40,570 nucleotides of DNA from Chromera velia (GCA_018398765.1 JAHBMJ010000762.1:1-40570), one strand, 5' to 3'; counted from the stretch's first letter, positions 10,961-21,350 are shown. Translations and numbers: made by a program. The notes: generated from the letters alone by a model not told the origin.

Positions 10961-11020
10961 AGTCCGGCCTCCCATACTTCCGCATCCGATGAAGGACAGC
11001 AGATTTGTGGACCGTAGGGA

Positions 11021-13411
11021 GTGTTGGAGACGCTACCATATCTGGCAAACATGGTAGTCTGTGTCGTTTTTTGGTACGTTCTGGCAGCCCTTTTGTCAAG
11101 AATACACACGGTTTGCGGATCGCCCACTGATGTCCATGTGACCGTTGTGACGTGCCTTTACAATTTCAAGAAGTCCAAACACGCATGGCAGAAGTACGAG
11201 AGGTGGACGAGCGAATTCCTTCGCAGTCTCCACAAGGAAGCGCGGTTAGTTGTGTACACTACAGAAGACCTCGTGCCCTTCTTTCAGAGGCCGGGGGCTG
11301 CCGCCAATCTGACTGAATTTCGACTAAAGGACATGTGGGAATGGGGCCCTTTGCCGTCTCTGCGAGAGGACTACGAGAGAATCTGGAGTCTGGACCCGGA
11401 GAAGGACAGACACAGTGCAGATCTGTACGCCGTGTGGAACATCAAATCGTTTTTTGTGCATGCGGAGTGTGAAGAGAGAGAAGATGGAGCACGACACTTT
11501 TGCTTCTGGGTGGATATGGGGTCATTCCGTCAGCCTTTCGGGGGGGATGATTTCATGGATCCCTCCGCTGTCAGTCAAATGTTGACTTGGCAGGAGGGAA
11601 AAAAGTGCAGTCCCGACTGTCCGATTTTTGGCCTTATTCCCCTATCCCGAGAAGTTAGGGAGAGTTTGTTCTCGTATAATCCCGTGAATGGGCCGATGAT
11701 GGCTGACCTAGTTGAGGGGGGGTTCTATGGTGGGTCCCCTCGTGCGATGTCCTGGTTTCTCGAACGTTTTTGGAAGTGGCACGATTGGTTCATGAAGAGG
11801 GGGTACTTTGTTGGGAAGGATCAATCGATCATGAATGCATTTTTGTGGCATTTCAGGGACCGTGTGCTCGTGTTGGACACGCGGGAAGATAAGAAAATGA
11901 AATGCGGGGATCATTGGTTTCAGTTTCAACAATTGCTGAGACGTCCAGAGAAGAGGCCGAAAGGGTGCGTTCCAGGACGAGTGCGTTTGATGTTAGATGC
12001 CCTTCCCCCTTCTCCAGGATGGGCTCCGATGGCTGCAGATGATAAAGTAGAGGGGGAACCCTCTTCATTGGTAGTCTCGTTTTTAGAGGAATCTTCGTTC
12101 AGAGTGCAGAGAGATGTGAATGCGTTTGTTGCCACGGGCAGGGCCCTTCATTTGTCAATGGGAGCAGGGGGGCTGATTGCCCTTCTTGTTGTGGGGCCCT
12201 CTCATTACATACCGCCAGCCGAAGAGGACTTGCTCCAGCTAGCTGGGTGGACGATTTACAGAACATGGAGGCAGTACGACCGAAGGCAGTTGCGTCGTTT
12301 AATGTTGCTAGAGGCACTTTCTGCCGGTCGTTTCTCGCGGGTGTTGTTGATCGAGGGGGTCCTTCTTGCTGTGGGAAATGCATGGGAGAGCATATGGGGG
12401 GAGGGGGGGCAAGCAGGGGGGGGGGAACGAATGAAGATTTTGACATTTCAGGCAGGGGATGAGGGGGGGGATTTGGAAGCGAGTCTTTGCGGACTGCTTC
12501 ACGAAAGTGCAGAGGAGAGAACGGAATGCTGCGGGTCTGAGAAGGAATTGGGGGGGGTGTCTGAAAGTGCAGTGTCCTCAGGACTAACGATATTGCACCC
12601 TTCTCGAGTTCATTTGTTTCGTTACTTCAGACAAAGAGGGGAAGTACCACCAGGGGAAGAGGATGAGGAGGGTGGGGGGGGCAAGGGTGAAGGGGAAGGA
12701 GGGTATGTGAGTAGAGGGCGTCAGAGAAGAGAGTGTCCTTTGGGAGACCCTTCCCTGACGACAACGTCCACCTCCCCATCCCCCCGTGCTTTGGCTATCT
12801 CAACGCCAAGCACGTTTGCAAAGGATGCGGTAGTTTGGAAGGCAGAGCATGTGTTAGCATGGGGGCGTCGCGCTGCGTTGCGAGCACAAAGGCTAGCAGA
12901 GTGGGGGGGGCGAAGGTCGTTAGGGGGGACCCCTGCCGTCCCATCTTCCAATTTCTCCACTTTCGCGAGTGGAGAAGAGACCTCCCCCTCTTTCCCCTCC
13001 TCTCTGTCTGATGCCGTTCGGAAAGCCTCTCGCCTTCTTTTCATTGACTACTCTGCCTTTGCCCCCTGGAAATATTTTGAGCATGCTCAGATGGGGGGGT
13101 CTGGAGGTGGAGATGGGGGAAGTCAGATGCTTTGGGATTTGCGTGAGCTCTGGTGGTCGGCTTTGTGGGGTCTTCCTCTTTTACACCAAATCGGGGCTTT
13201 GCCTGGCAGCCCTGGGCAGATATTGACAAAGGAAATAGTGGCATTGCGGAGTCAAACCCCTTCAGTGGGGCAGAGGGAGGAGGACACGAGTGAGGGTACT
13301 TCGCTCTGGGAGTGGTTGAAAGGGGGTCTTGGTGAAGGATTTGTTAGCGGCTGTCTCCGGTCGGAGCACGGTTTTATACCGGCATCACCCCCTTTGGAGT
13401 TTTTATGCTGA
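11021..13411 (+). CDS. HtrL/YibB-type glycosyltransferase-like protein with second degenerate GT8-like domain
   Basis: An intronless frame of 796 residues. Residues 11-30 form a hydrophobic segment ('MVVCVVFWYVLAALLS'), so it is probably a type II membrane or secreted protein of the Golgi/ER; the start could be M1 or M11. Residues ~38-310 match the HtrL_YibB pattern (PF09612 type): 'VTVVTCLYNF', 'LVVYTTED', 'AVWNIKSFFVHA', 'FCFWVDMGSFRQ', 'GGFYGGSP' and 'GYFVGKDQSIMNAFL', in the expected order. The function in bacteria is poorly known; a link to surface glycans is inferred. Residues ~380-540 resemble a GT8-like fold ('YDRRQLRRLMLLEAL' then 'VLLIEGVLLAVGN' where a metal-binding DxD would be expected, and 'LTILHPSR'), and 'FIDYSAFAPWKYF...LWDLRELWW' near 674-712 resembles the C-terminal KPW/W motif of glycogenin-like enzymes. 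The missing DxD suggests a non-catalytic second domain. The linkers (545-565, 690-701) are Glu/Gly-rich over G-runs. The YibB call is solid, the GT8 call tentative. Confidence 0.8.
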   Translation: MLETLPYLANMVVCVVFWYVLAALLSRIHTVCGSPTDVHVTVVTCLYNFKKSKHAWQKYERWTSEFLRSLHKEARLVVYTTEDLVPFFQRPGAAANLTEFRLKDMWEWGPLPSLREDYERIWSLDPEKDRHSADLYAVWNIKSFFVHAECEEREDGARHFCFWVDMGSFRQPFGGDDFMDPSAVSQMLTWQEGKKCSPDCPIFGLIPLSREVRESLFSYNPVNGPMMADLVEGGFYGGSPRAMSWFLERFWKWHDWFMKRGYFVGKDQSIMNAFLWHFRDRVLVLDTREDKKMKCGDHWFQFQQLLRRPEKRPKGCVPGRVRLMLDALPPSPGWAPMAADDKVEGEPSSLVVSFLEESSFRVQRDVNAFVATGRALHLSMGAGGLIALLVVGPSHYIPPAEEDLLQLAGWTIYRTWRQYDRRQLRRLMLLEALSAGRFSRVLLIEGVLLAVGNAWESIWGEGGQAGGGERMKILTFQAGDEGGDLEASLCGLLHESAEERTECCGSEKELGGVSESAVSSGLTILHPSRVHLFRYFRQRGEVPPGEEDEEGGGGKGEGEGGYVSRGRQRRECPLGDPSLTTTSTSPSPRALAISTPSTFAKDAVVWKAEHVLAWGRRAALRAQRLAEWGGRRSLGGTPAVPSSNFSTFASGEETSPSFPSSLSDAVRKASRLLFIDYSAFAPWKYFEHAQMGGSGGGDGGSQMLWDLRELWWSALWGLPLLHQIGALPGSPGQILTKEIVALRSQTPSVGQREEDTSEGTSLWEWLKGGLGEGFVSGCLRSEHGFIPASPPLEFLC

Positions 13412-13646
13412 CCAACAATATTAAAAATTGCTGAAGCAATTGAGAAATTGACTGATGATGAGGTGACTTAACCCGCCCGGCGCTAGCCATCGTGTCCCAA
13501 TGGCAAAGGGCAGTCTGTAAGCATTCATGTCATATTACAAGCTAGGAGCACGCCAGCGATTGCTCACCTAAAGCGGCCGAACTTTAGGACTACTAGCTAC
13601 TAGTAGTTAGTAAAACACTGCGCGGTAGTCTGCGCCCCAGGATCGA

Positions 13647-14369
13647 TCAGTCCGGTCTTAGGCATGCAGCAATGAGGGTAGTGCTCAGGGCACTGGCCTT
13701 TCGGGCGTCCCTCTGAAGAAGAAGAAGCGAGAAGTACCGCCTTACACGCTCCTCGGCCTGCCCCATGCCCCTACCCGTCCGGGCTTCCTGTCTCTCTCCA
13801 TACTCACACACTTCTTCTATTGATATACGCTCCAATCGCCTATACCAGAGATCACTCAATCTCCCTCGCGGTACCTCCGTTCGGACATAAGTTGTCAGAC
13901 GGTGAATCGGGTCGTCAATCAATTTCTCCCCACTTTTCTCTTCACAGTCTTTATAAATTGATTCAACCCTCCCCCCATGGTTTGCCCCCCCTCCAACAAT
14001 GGTGCACAACAAAGGGCAAAAAACTGCTCCGGGGGAAGACAAGAACTGCTTGGCGAGAGGTTCCACCAAGGGAGACCTAGAGCTCCCCCTCCCCTCTGCC
14101 AAGCTTCCCAGGACCAGTTTTTCCAAATGTTGGCTACTACGATTTTCTTTCTGATAGTCAGTCAAGCAAGCAGACGGAGGAAAAAACATGCTCCCATGCA
14201 TTTCTTGTCTCCCTTGCCTTCCCCCTCGATCTCCTTTTTGTGATGGAGACCCCCCCAACCACTTGTTCACTTCCCTGCTCCTCGCCCCCTTTCTCAGCTT
14301 GCTATCTAATATTTTAAAATCGACTTCATCTGGTTCGCCTTCCAGAAGGGCAGGACTGACAGGTTGCAC
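13647..14369 (-). pseudogene. Probable C-terminal part of the LINE ORF2
   Basis: A 240-codon open stretch lying downstream of the LINE RT thumb on the same strand. It has no diagnostic motif of its own; the assignment comes from continuity with frameshifted RT-tail sequence at 14370-14995. It could instead be unrelated sequence. Confidence 0.35.
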
Positions 14370-14995
14370 AAGCTTCTTTGCAGACCCCGACTACGCCCTG
14401 AACTCCCCCCTCCTGTGGCATGCCCACAATGCTTGAGGCAAAGCAAATCGAGCAAGGGAGAGACTTCTCAAATACCCCCCCACTCTGATACTGAGAATCT
14501 CTCTCTTAGGCCTCAGTTCAACGACTGCAAGGGTGGGAAACATGCATAAAAGAATTCTAGGGTAGGCGGAAAGACTAACGTACAAAACGAAGCTGGAGGG
14601 AGTCTAAGCATCGGATATCAGATTCTTGAATGGGCAGGGCTTCAAGGGAATAAGTGACGGTGAGCTCCTACGTCCCTTTGAAGAGGGACATACGACTGTG
14701 AGGGGAAAGCATACCTATTGACACATACAGACCCATTGCCCCCCTTATTCCCTTTTCCGCGGCGTCAAGTCTGACAGTCATAAACTTGCGAGGGTTCACA
14801 TCAGAAAAAACCTGACAGCCTAAGTATCTATAACTCTCTACCCACTCGACCATCTGACCCTTGAAACGAATCTCTTCAACCCCCCCTTTACCTGCCAGTC
14901 TCATCACCTTTGTCTTTTTCAAATTTACTGTCAGCCCCCATTTATCACAATAGGCAGCCAACCGATCAATCCTCTTCTGGAGGTCCTGAGGGGAG

Positions 14996-16836
14996 TATCC
15001 AATTGGGATTGGGATCCTTTGGGTGAAACGTAAGTCTTGGGGAGTTGAGGGGGAGCTCTCTGAGTCTTGGTCCTCTTTGAAATACAGGCCATTGGTATCT
15101 TACAAGAGACACGCCAGACGTGAGATTTTCTCTTTCCTTTGCAAGGCTTTGAATGGCTGTCTTTTTTACTTTTCGCCGCATTGTGACTTTGACTCTGTCT
15201 TTGCTTTTTAGGATAAGGTTGGGATCTTTAATTCAGGGTTTGGGAGACTTGCAGATCGTGGCTCTTGTGTTTCTTCTAATTCGTATTGGCCTCGGGGTGG
15301 ACTTAGTCTGCTGGTGGACGACATCAAAGCATTTTTTCCCTCTATCCAGAGCTGATTTCCTTTCTTGTTTGAATGACTTTGTTCATTTCATTCATTCTTC
15401 CTCTTAGACTAGATATCGTTTTGTTGTGTTGGGGACCCATAAGTCTTTTTGTATTAAGGAGGCAGGTCCGGGAGAGGGTGAGAAGTGGTATTCTTGGAGA
15501 CGTTACTTAAAACCTATTGCTTTTTTATCCTCCCACTGCAATTATACGAATGCACTTTCTTGCCTTCTTGATATGCTGGCTCCTATAATTAATCTTGATT
15601 TTGTTTCGAATGTAATTCGGGTTCGAGGGAAGATGGTCAGACAGCATGAAGGTTTTCCTTAAGGGAGTCCATGCTCTCCTGGTGGGGCCCGATTTTTTGC
15701 TGTGTGAAAAGAGTACTCTGTTGCATTGATGAGATCGAAGCCTTCATGGGGGGGGGAGAAATGGATGACAGGGAGATACATGAACGATAGAACGATTGTT
15801 TTTAGGTCTGACTGTGGTATGAGTGACGTGCTGGATGACCCCATGATGGAAAAATTACTTGAGGAAGACTTCTACAGTCCTGCATGCGTTTTAGAGCGTC
15901 AGAAGGGATTTATGATGCTTGGTCTGTGTCTTTTCTCTTTACCGGAATCTCCTTCAATTTTGCTTTTTGCTGCTGTTAATCCTAACCGTGATGTTCTTTT
16001 TAATTTCTTTCGTGATTTGGTTGCTTTTTCTCTGTTGCCCATTTCTGGAGGATGGTCGTCTTTTCCTAACCTACCTTCACTTCGTAGAGTGCATCTGATG
16101 TATGCTTTCTCCTGTGTTCCTTCTGTTTCGGCCAAGAAGGGCCTAATATCCTCTTATCTTATCCGGACACTTCTTTCTTGTAATGCACCTGCGGTTGTCC
16201 TAGTTGACGAACTTACTTTTCTGTTTTGGGAGTTATATATTTTGAGATGGCCTGTTTCGTTTTTGCTTGATTTGTTCATGTCTGCAGTCCGTCGGACTGG
16301 TGATGATGGTCTTCGTTCTCTTTGGAAGGCGCGTTTGTCCTTTCTTTGTTTTGTTCTAAAATAATCTACATATGACTGATTTTCAATGTTATGGCCTTTT
16401 GTTGTCGTTTGCTTCCGCAAGTGCACCTGAGAACCGTCAGCGATAGACAAAAGACAGCGGTATGGATATGGAGGGGCGTCACGCGCGGGACACTACGTGT
16501 ATTCTCTAATCATGCCTACAGTCTATCCATCGGCTTGCAAGGATCGACGTAATACTGCGATTAATTGGCATGCTGATTTTGAGCTATTAATGTTTAGCTC
16601 GGCGTGTATGCGAAGCGTCAGTCTCTGATGGTTTTTCGCATGCATACGTTTTTTGTATGTCGTGTAATTAGCATGTATTTGATAATTTCCAATTGAATCA
16701 GACAGCAGCCTGTTGGATTCTACTGGATTATGGTAGATTGACCGTGTGCTCCTACCGACACATTTGTGTACAGACAACATAGGATCTCAGCTGTTGGAAG
16801 AGACTTTCACTTTCTTAGAATCTCCATTATATCCAA
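14996..16836 (+). mobile_element. Retroelement insertion with 7-bp target duplication inside the LINE
   Basis: The inserted DNA is 15003-16829 (1,827 bp). TATCCAA occurs at both borders (14996-15002 and 16830-16836). Deleting the insert with one copy joins the LINE codons as GTT-ATT-TTT-GGA-TAC-TCC-CCT, i.e. YADDLVIFGY directly followed by SPQDLQKR, so the duplication is confirmed by coding continuity. The insert is in the opposite orientation to the LINE and carries its own RT remnant. It lacks LTRs or terminal inverted repeats and looks 5'-truncated, with about 465 bp of non-coding 3' sequence. Confidence 0.9.
15023..16364 (+). pseudogene. Penelope-like reverse transcriptase remnant
   Basis: Read mostly in one frame with stops at 15405, 15660 and 15705 and one shift near 15350. 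'LLVDDIKAFFPSI' (15308-15346) fits RT motif A. About 100 codons later 'RQHEGFP-stop-GSPCSP' (15641-15680) fits motif B (QxxGxPxGSPxSP), and 'GRYMNDRTIVF' (about 15774-15806) fits motif C with N for the first Asp. After that 'FMMLGLCLFSL' and 'NPNRD', then 'KKGLISSYLIRTLLSCN' and 'DELTFLFWELYILRWP', follow the thumb pattern of Penelope-like and related RTs rather than LINE or copia enzymes. No GIY-YIG endonuclease follows the stop at 16362. The RT identity is likely; the Penelope assignment is tentative. Confidence 0.6.
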
Positions 16837-17410
16837 AAATAACGAGGTCATCGGCATATCCAATGCTCTCAAGCAGGAGGTCTCTCAACCTCACTTCTCC
16901 TGGGGATGTGTCTGGGGGGGAGGAGGACGTTAACGCTTTGGGCTGAGCCACTAATTCCCCCCTTTACTCACCACTCATTTCCTCGGGAAGGTTTGCTCAT
17001 TCCTCTTACCAGTGTTCCTTGCATTGAAGGCTAATGGAGGCATGGATGTTATTGATAAAAAGAAGAAAGAGAAGAGGAGAGAGTGGATCCCTTTGTTTTA
17101 CCCCTGTTCCTTCCTCAAACATACTATCCGAGCCCTCAATCTTGTCTATCACTTTAACATACATAGTATGAATCATTCAAATATCCCCTTTCCACAGCCC
17201 TTCTTCCTTAAGCCTCTCTATCAGTTTTTTCTTATCTACTTTGTCAAACGCCTTACTAAATTAAATTTAAAAGTTCACAAAGGATGCAAACAACGGTTTT
17301 TTTTTATTTCTTGCAGTTTTGGATAAAGCAAACAGAGCATGAATCGCCTCTCTAGTTCCGACTCCTTTCCTGAAGCCTATCTGTCTGTGATCGATCCTCG
17401 TTCTCAGACG

Positions 17411-17625
17411 AAGGGTAGAAAATTGATTAATATTTGATTAACCATTCAAGTTAATCTCATAAAAATTAAAAAAACTTATACAGCTTTGATTGTTGTTCAA
17501 GAAAGTCTGAAAGTAACTTATTATTAATGATTCGATCTGTGGTATAATAGTTTAGATAATAGTTCGTTATAGTTTTATTTTTGCTTTTTAGTGTGCCGCA
17601 ATAGATAGCATATAGCCTAGTATCT
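17411..17625. other. AT-rich spacer between LINE and copia element
   Basis: No motif of either element continues into it. It holds the 5' edge of what remains of the LINE, and ends at the copia LTR. Confidence 0.5.
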
Positions 17626-17945
17626 TGATAAACCCTAATCTCTACAGACCAGCGAAGGTCTATGTGGAGATACAGGTTATCTTGGAGTTTACAGATTGTA
17701 ATTATATTCATGCATGGTCCCTTGTTCAAGTCCACTTCTCAGCTAAGATCAAACCGTTACTTCTGATCGATCTCTGATTTAATTGCATGCATTCTTGCTT
17801 GCATGCATTTCAGTTACTGGAGCCGGTTGGAGCCGTCATGAAGTGCACGCGCCCTGCCGGTTGGGGCCGTCAGGAACTGTCTTTCTTGCTCATGCCATTA
17901 TATACTTGACACAGCGACTCAGGCTTTAAGTTGGTTCACAACACA
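17626..17945 (-). repeat. 3' LTR of the copia element
   Basis: 320 bp, direct repeat of 27621-27940. Within it GCCGGTTGG(A/G)GCCGTCA occurs twice, and a TTGCATGCA palindromic pair flanks CTTGC. Confidence 0.93.
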
Positions 17946-17993
17946 CATTCTTTTCTTTTTCTTTTCTGTTCGTTCTTTCTTTCTTTCAAAACA
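17946..17993 (-). promoter_or_regulatory. Polypurine tract of the copia element
   Basis: In element orientation an A/G-rich run (AGAAAAGAAAAAGAAAAG) ends three bases before the 3' LTR, the expected place for second-strand priming. Confidence 0.7.
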
Positions 17994-18060
17994 AAAAGCA
18001 GTTGAATATACAACACAGTTCAAAAAGGTTACAGCACAATGGCATGCAAAACAGGGACAA

Positions 18061-18328
18061 GGGGAAAGGGTGGTGAAGAAGGGGAGGAGAAGGGAAGTGG
18101 ACATGGGCTTGGTTAACGGATTAGCCATATTCTCCTTTGAGGGCATAAAGGAGAGACGGACTGAGGCGGCTTCGAAGGCATCGCAAAGGGAGAGAGTGTG
18201 AACAACGAGTATATGAGGGGAACGTTCTAACACTCCCAGCTGGAGGGATTCAATAACTGACAGGAGGGCACGTTCGGTCGGTCGGGGCATCTCGCTGGAG
18301 ATGAGCTTCAGAAGGTCGTCAAAATCAA
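18061..18328 (-). pseudogene. Copia RNase H, C-terminal piece
   Basis: Begins 'DFDDLLKLI' at the border of the nested element and runs through 'RLSFMPSKENMANPLTKP', the usual end of copia RNase H (consensus ADxLTKP). It joins in frame to the N-terminal piece at 22435 when the insertion and one TCAA are removed. Confidence 0.85.
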
Positions 18329-18376
18329 ATATGAAAACGGGACCAGACCAACTCCAACACTAATTCTGACTCCAAA
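18329..18376 (+). repeat. Left terminal inverted repeat
   Basis: About 48 bp, inverted copy at 22383-22430 with differences at position 3 and positions 18-22. Confidence 0.9.
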
Positions 18377-18799
18377 ATTTTTTTTAATATACAAATAGTT
18401 TAAACTAGTTTAAACATATTCAACATCGTTTAAGTCTATTTTTAGCGATTCTTTTGTTGTTAGAGCCCGGAGTGTATGAGAGTGAAGGTTGGAAGTGTTG
18501 TAGCATAGTGGCAGGCCGGGCCGGCGGGTCTGTGTGCATGCCGCGCGTGGCATGCAGCGCCGCGCCATACGTACATGCGTCTGTGCCGCGGCCTGCCCCA
18601 ACCGGTCCGCGCGAGCTGCCACACTTGACTGACGTACGCATCCTAATCTGAATATTCAGCTGTACGGTAGAAATCCGATTATATGCTTTTGCAGGCTGAG
18701 GCATCTGTCAGAGAGCAAGGAAGAAATTAAAAGATCCCGCTTCATTCCCTTCAGTTATAGCTCCATGTTGCTATACAGATTTTCTGTAGAGTGCACTTG

Positions 18800-19460
18800 T
18801 TATGGGCCTGTCGCTGGGAATCGTGCGCCGGTGCTGTAGTGTGGCTACACTTTTGAGGTGGGCTGAGCTTTGCCGTCTCCTTTTAAACAACATTTTGTAT
18901 GGGCAAAGGGTTTTAATTGTTACGTCAGAAAGACCTGCGTTGATGTATCTGTTTACCCTTTTTCCTTGCTCTTTATACGGTATGGATGCAGGAGTTTGGA
19001 GCTCTTGCTTGCCTCTGATGTGCAGAAGGAGTTGCGTTCGTCTCGTCTCTTTAGTCAGTTGGAGGTTGGGCGTCGCTGGGTATAACGCGGCTTCAGTCGG
19101 TCAACTCATGTCAAGGAATGATCCACGTGAGTTCCTCTATTCACCCATCCTTCTTTTCATTCTGGCTGCGTGGATGCAGGGTTTGGTGCTCCTTTGTGCC
19201 CTTCGTATGGAAGGAGAGTTGCTTTCGTGTCATCTCTCTGGTCAGTTTACGATTGCAAGTTTCTGTGTGCAAGGGCGGCAAGAGGTTACGTTTTGTCAGA
19301 GAGATGCTCATCCTTCTTTTTCTTTCTTGCCCTCATTCTATTCACATTGTCTGTCTGGATGCAGGCTTTAAGGCTTCCTCGTGTATGCGTTGGGAAACTG
19401 GAGCTCAGTTGGCTGCCTCTTTTGTTTCTTTGGTCAGTCACTCTAGGGGCTTGGAGGGGT
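18800..19460. repeat. ~186-bp imperfect tandem repeats inside the TIR element
   Basis: A TGGATGCAGG(G/A/C)TTT core starts at 18983, 19171 and 19356, spacing 188 and 185 bp. Each is followed by a GCTC...TTGC...TCTC(T)...GTCAGT(T) pattern and preceded by a CTTGC/TTGCCCTC...ATTC tract. A fourth, more diverged unit probably precedes them from about 18800. The 189-codon open frame across this stretch is a by-product. Confidence 0.7.
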
Positions 19461-19880
19461 GAGGTGCAGGGTAGGGTTATACGGCAGTGCCACCGGGAGA
19501 TATGTGATGGCTTGAGGTGAGGTATAAGAGAGGCATGTACGGAAAGCAATAGAGAGAGAATGGCCGGGCGCCAGAAAGGACAGAGGGGGAGCTCCACGTA
19601 CTGCCAGGGGATCGACGGGTAGAAAGGACAGTCCGGGTTTGTGTCGGGCCGGGGCTGGCCATCGCCATGGCTGGACCAGGACAAGCCGGGCCAGGGTCCG
19701 GCCCAGGGTCCGGACCGGGCGTCACAAAACGGTTGTCAGACCTAGAAAGGCTACAGAGGGAGTAGCAGGAAGTTATGTAGACAAGAGAGACGGAGCTCCA
19801 TGCTTGTGAAAGGGTGTTGGTCCCAGGGGGGAGGGGCGTGTGCACTCAGAGGGGGTCCAGGTGGGGCCGGCCGGGATGGG

Positions 19881-20210
19881 TCGTGCCGAATAGGGGGCGG
19901 GCCCCAGGCCGAAGGCGTCATACATATGGAGAAGAGGCCTGGAACGACGCATACTTCAGCCCTGAAATGTACCTTAAGGGGGGACGAGGTCAGAGGGGCC
20001 CTTATGGTACGGTTGATGCAAAAAAAAAGAAGAGATGAGGCAGAAGGAGCGGTACAGCCGAAGCCGGTACCCTCTAGGACGTAAGGCAGTCCACTTTTTA
20101 GGGCCTCATACATCTTCGTTCGCTCTAGTCAGCGTCCATTGCGTCGTTCCGGGCCTCTTTTCCATATGTATGACGCCCTCGGCTTAGGACCGCCCCCTAC
20201 CCGGCCCGGC
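19881..20210. repeat. Long inverted repeat with 190-bp loop
   Basis: Arms 19881-19950 and 20141-20210 match at roughly 80-85%, sharing AGGGGGCGG, AAGGCGTCATACATATGG/AGGGCGTCATACATATGG and GAACGACGC. GC-rich. The transcript could form a long hairpin. Confidence 0.8.
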
Positions 20211-20563
20211 ATGTCCATGATGCCAGGCTGAGCTTTTGCCCCCATTATGCGGCAGTGAAAGAGAACAAACAGTTCGTTTAGGTGTTTGTCTTTGAAATAC
20301 ATGAGTCTACTTTTTATGTTTTCTCTCTTTCTCCTTTCATTTGTACAGATTTATGCCTTTTTTGCAGGTCGGAGCGACCGTCCAGGTCCGTCCCCATACA
20401 CACCCGGTCCGTCCTCCAAGCCACAACTTTCAGGTCAGTACATTGTTCTTCCTGTATAAGTTTTGTTTTCCTGCAAGTTTGTTCTCATCTTTCATGACTT
20501 TACATATCTACTCTAATTGTCTGTTTCTTTCCTTGTTCCTCCATCTACATACATGTGTGGGTA

Positions 20564-20569
<6 letters not shown>

Positions 20570-20596
<27 letters not shown>

Positions 20597-20981
20597 ATGT
20601 GTGTGTGTGTGTGTATGTCTGTGTGAAGAGACAAATTCATAGATACCAGTGCCTAGATTGTTTTGAAATCTTTTTATTTCGCATTTCTCTCTCCTTTCTG
20701 CCTGTTTCTGGTGTTCTCTATTGACTCTCTTTCATATGTATGTCTTTCAGCGTGCGTGCAGAAACCTCTCTCTCTCCCTCAGAATCTGAGTGTGTATGAG
20801 TGTAGGTATGTGTATGTACTGCACGTGGGTGGGTGTGTATGTATATATGTATGTATGTATTAATTTATATACAATATGTTGGTGCGTGTCCGTTTGCATG
20901 TGCATGTGGTGTGTGTGTATGTGTATATGTGCCCACACGTATGTGTATGTGTGAGTGTGTGTGTACCCCTGTGTGTGTACC

Positions 20982-21022
<41 letters not shown>

Positions 21023-21310
21023 GTGTGTGTATGTATGTGTGTATATGTGTGTGTATGTGTGTATGTATGTGTGAGTGGTGTATGTGTATGTGTATGTGTG
21101 TGTGTTGTGTGTGTGTTGTGTGTGTGTTGTGTATGTGTGTGTGTGTGTGTATGTGTGTGTGTTGTGTGTGTGTGTATGTGTGTGTGTGTATATGTGTGTG
21201 TGTATGTGTGCATGTGTGCATGCAGGCGTGTGTGTGTGTATGTGTATGTGTGTATGTGTCTGTGTCTGTGTATGTGTCGTGTGTATGTGTCTGTGTATGT
21301 GTATATGTAT

Positions 21311-21350
<40 letters not shown>

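Larger units (their letters stand above)
10402..11020. promoter_or_regulatory. Shared divergent promoter region of desaturase and YibB-type genes
   Basis: This 619-bp gap separates the two start codons and holds TATA-like boxes facing each gene. It also contains several copies of a GAAAGTGC motif: at 10656-10663, inverted as GCACTTTC at 10671-10678 (8-bp perfect arms, 7-bp loop), again at 10700-10707, and a related CCCGGAAAGTG near 10729. Repetition and symmetry suggest a regulator binding site; this is inference. Confidence 0.5.
13412..17410 (-). mobile_element. LINE (non-LTR retrotransposon), decayed, split by a later insertion
   Basis: Reverse transcriptase motifs run leftwards in canonical order. 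First is 'QIGFRKGVGTREAIHALFAL' (17385-17327), then 'SKAFDKVDKKKLIE' carrying the motif A Asp (17265-17220). Motif B follows as 'GVKQRDPLSPLLFLLF' near 17090-17040, with Arg for the usual Gly after Gln. Motif C is YADDLVIFGY (about 16866-16837). The thumb continues after the insertion with 'SPQDLQKRIDRLAAYC' and 'GLTVNLKKTKVM' (14995-14890), and further 'YSLEALPIQESDIR' sequence with frameshifts. The tail may include the 240-codon open frame 14369-13647. No endonuclease domain is visible upstream of 17410, so the copy is 5'-truncated or too decayed there. 13412-13646 would be the 3' UTR. Several stops and frameshifts show it is inactive. Family not assigned. Confidence 0.85.

Noticed and set aside
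15003-15017. TTGGGATTGGGA at the left border of the RT insertion as telomere-like repeat
   Set aside because: Only two copies; too short to support a telomeric origin.
18802-19371. 189-codon plus-strand frame inside the TIR element as a transposase
   Set aside because: It spans degenerate tandem repeats, has no DDE/D motif and only exists because stops are absent by chance.
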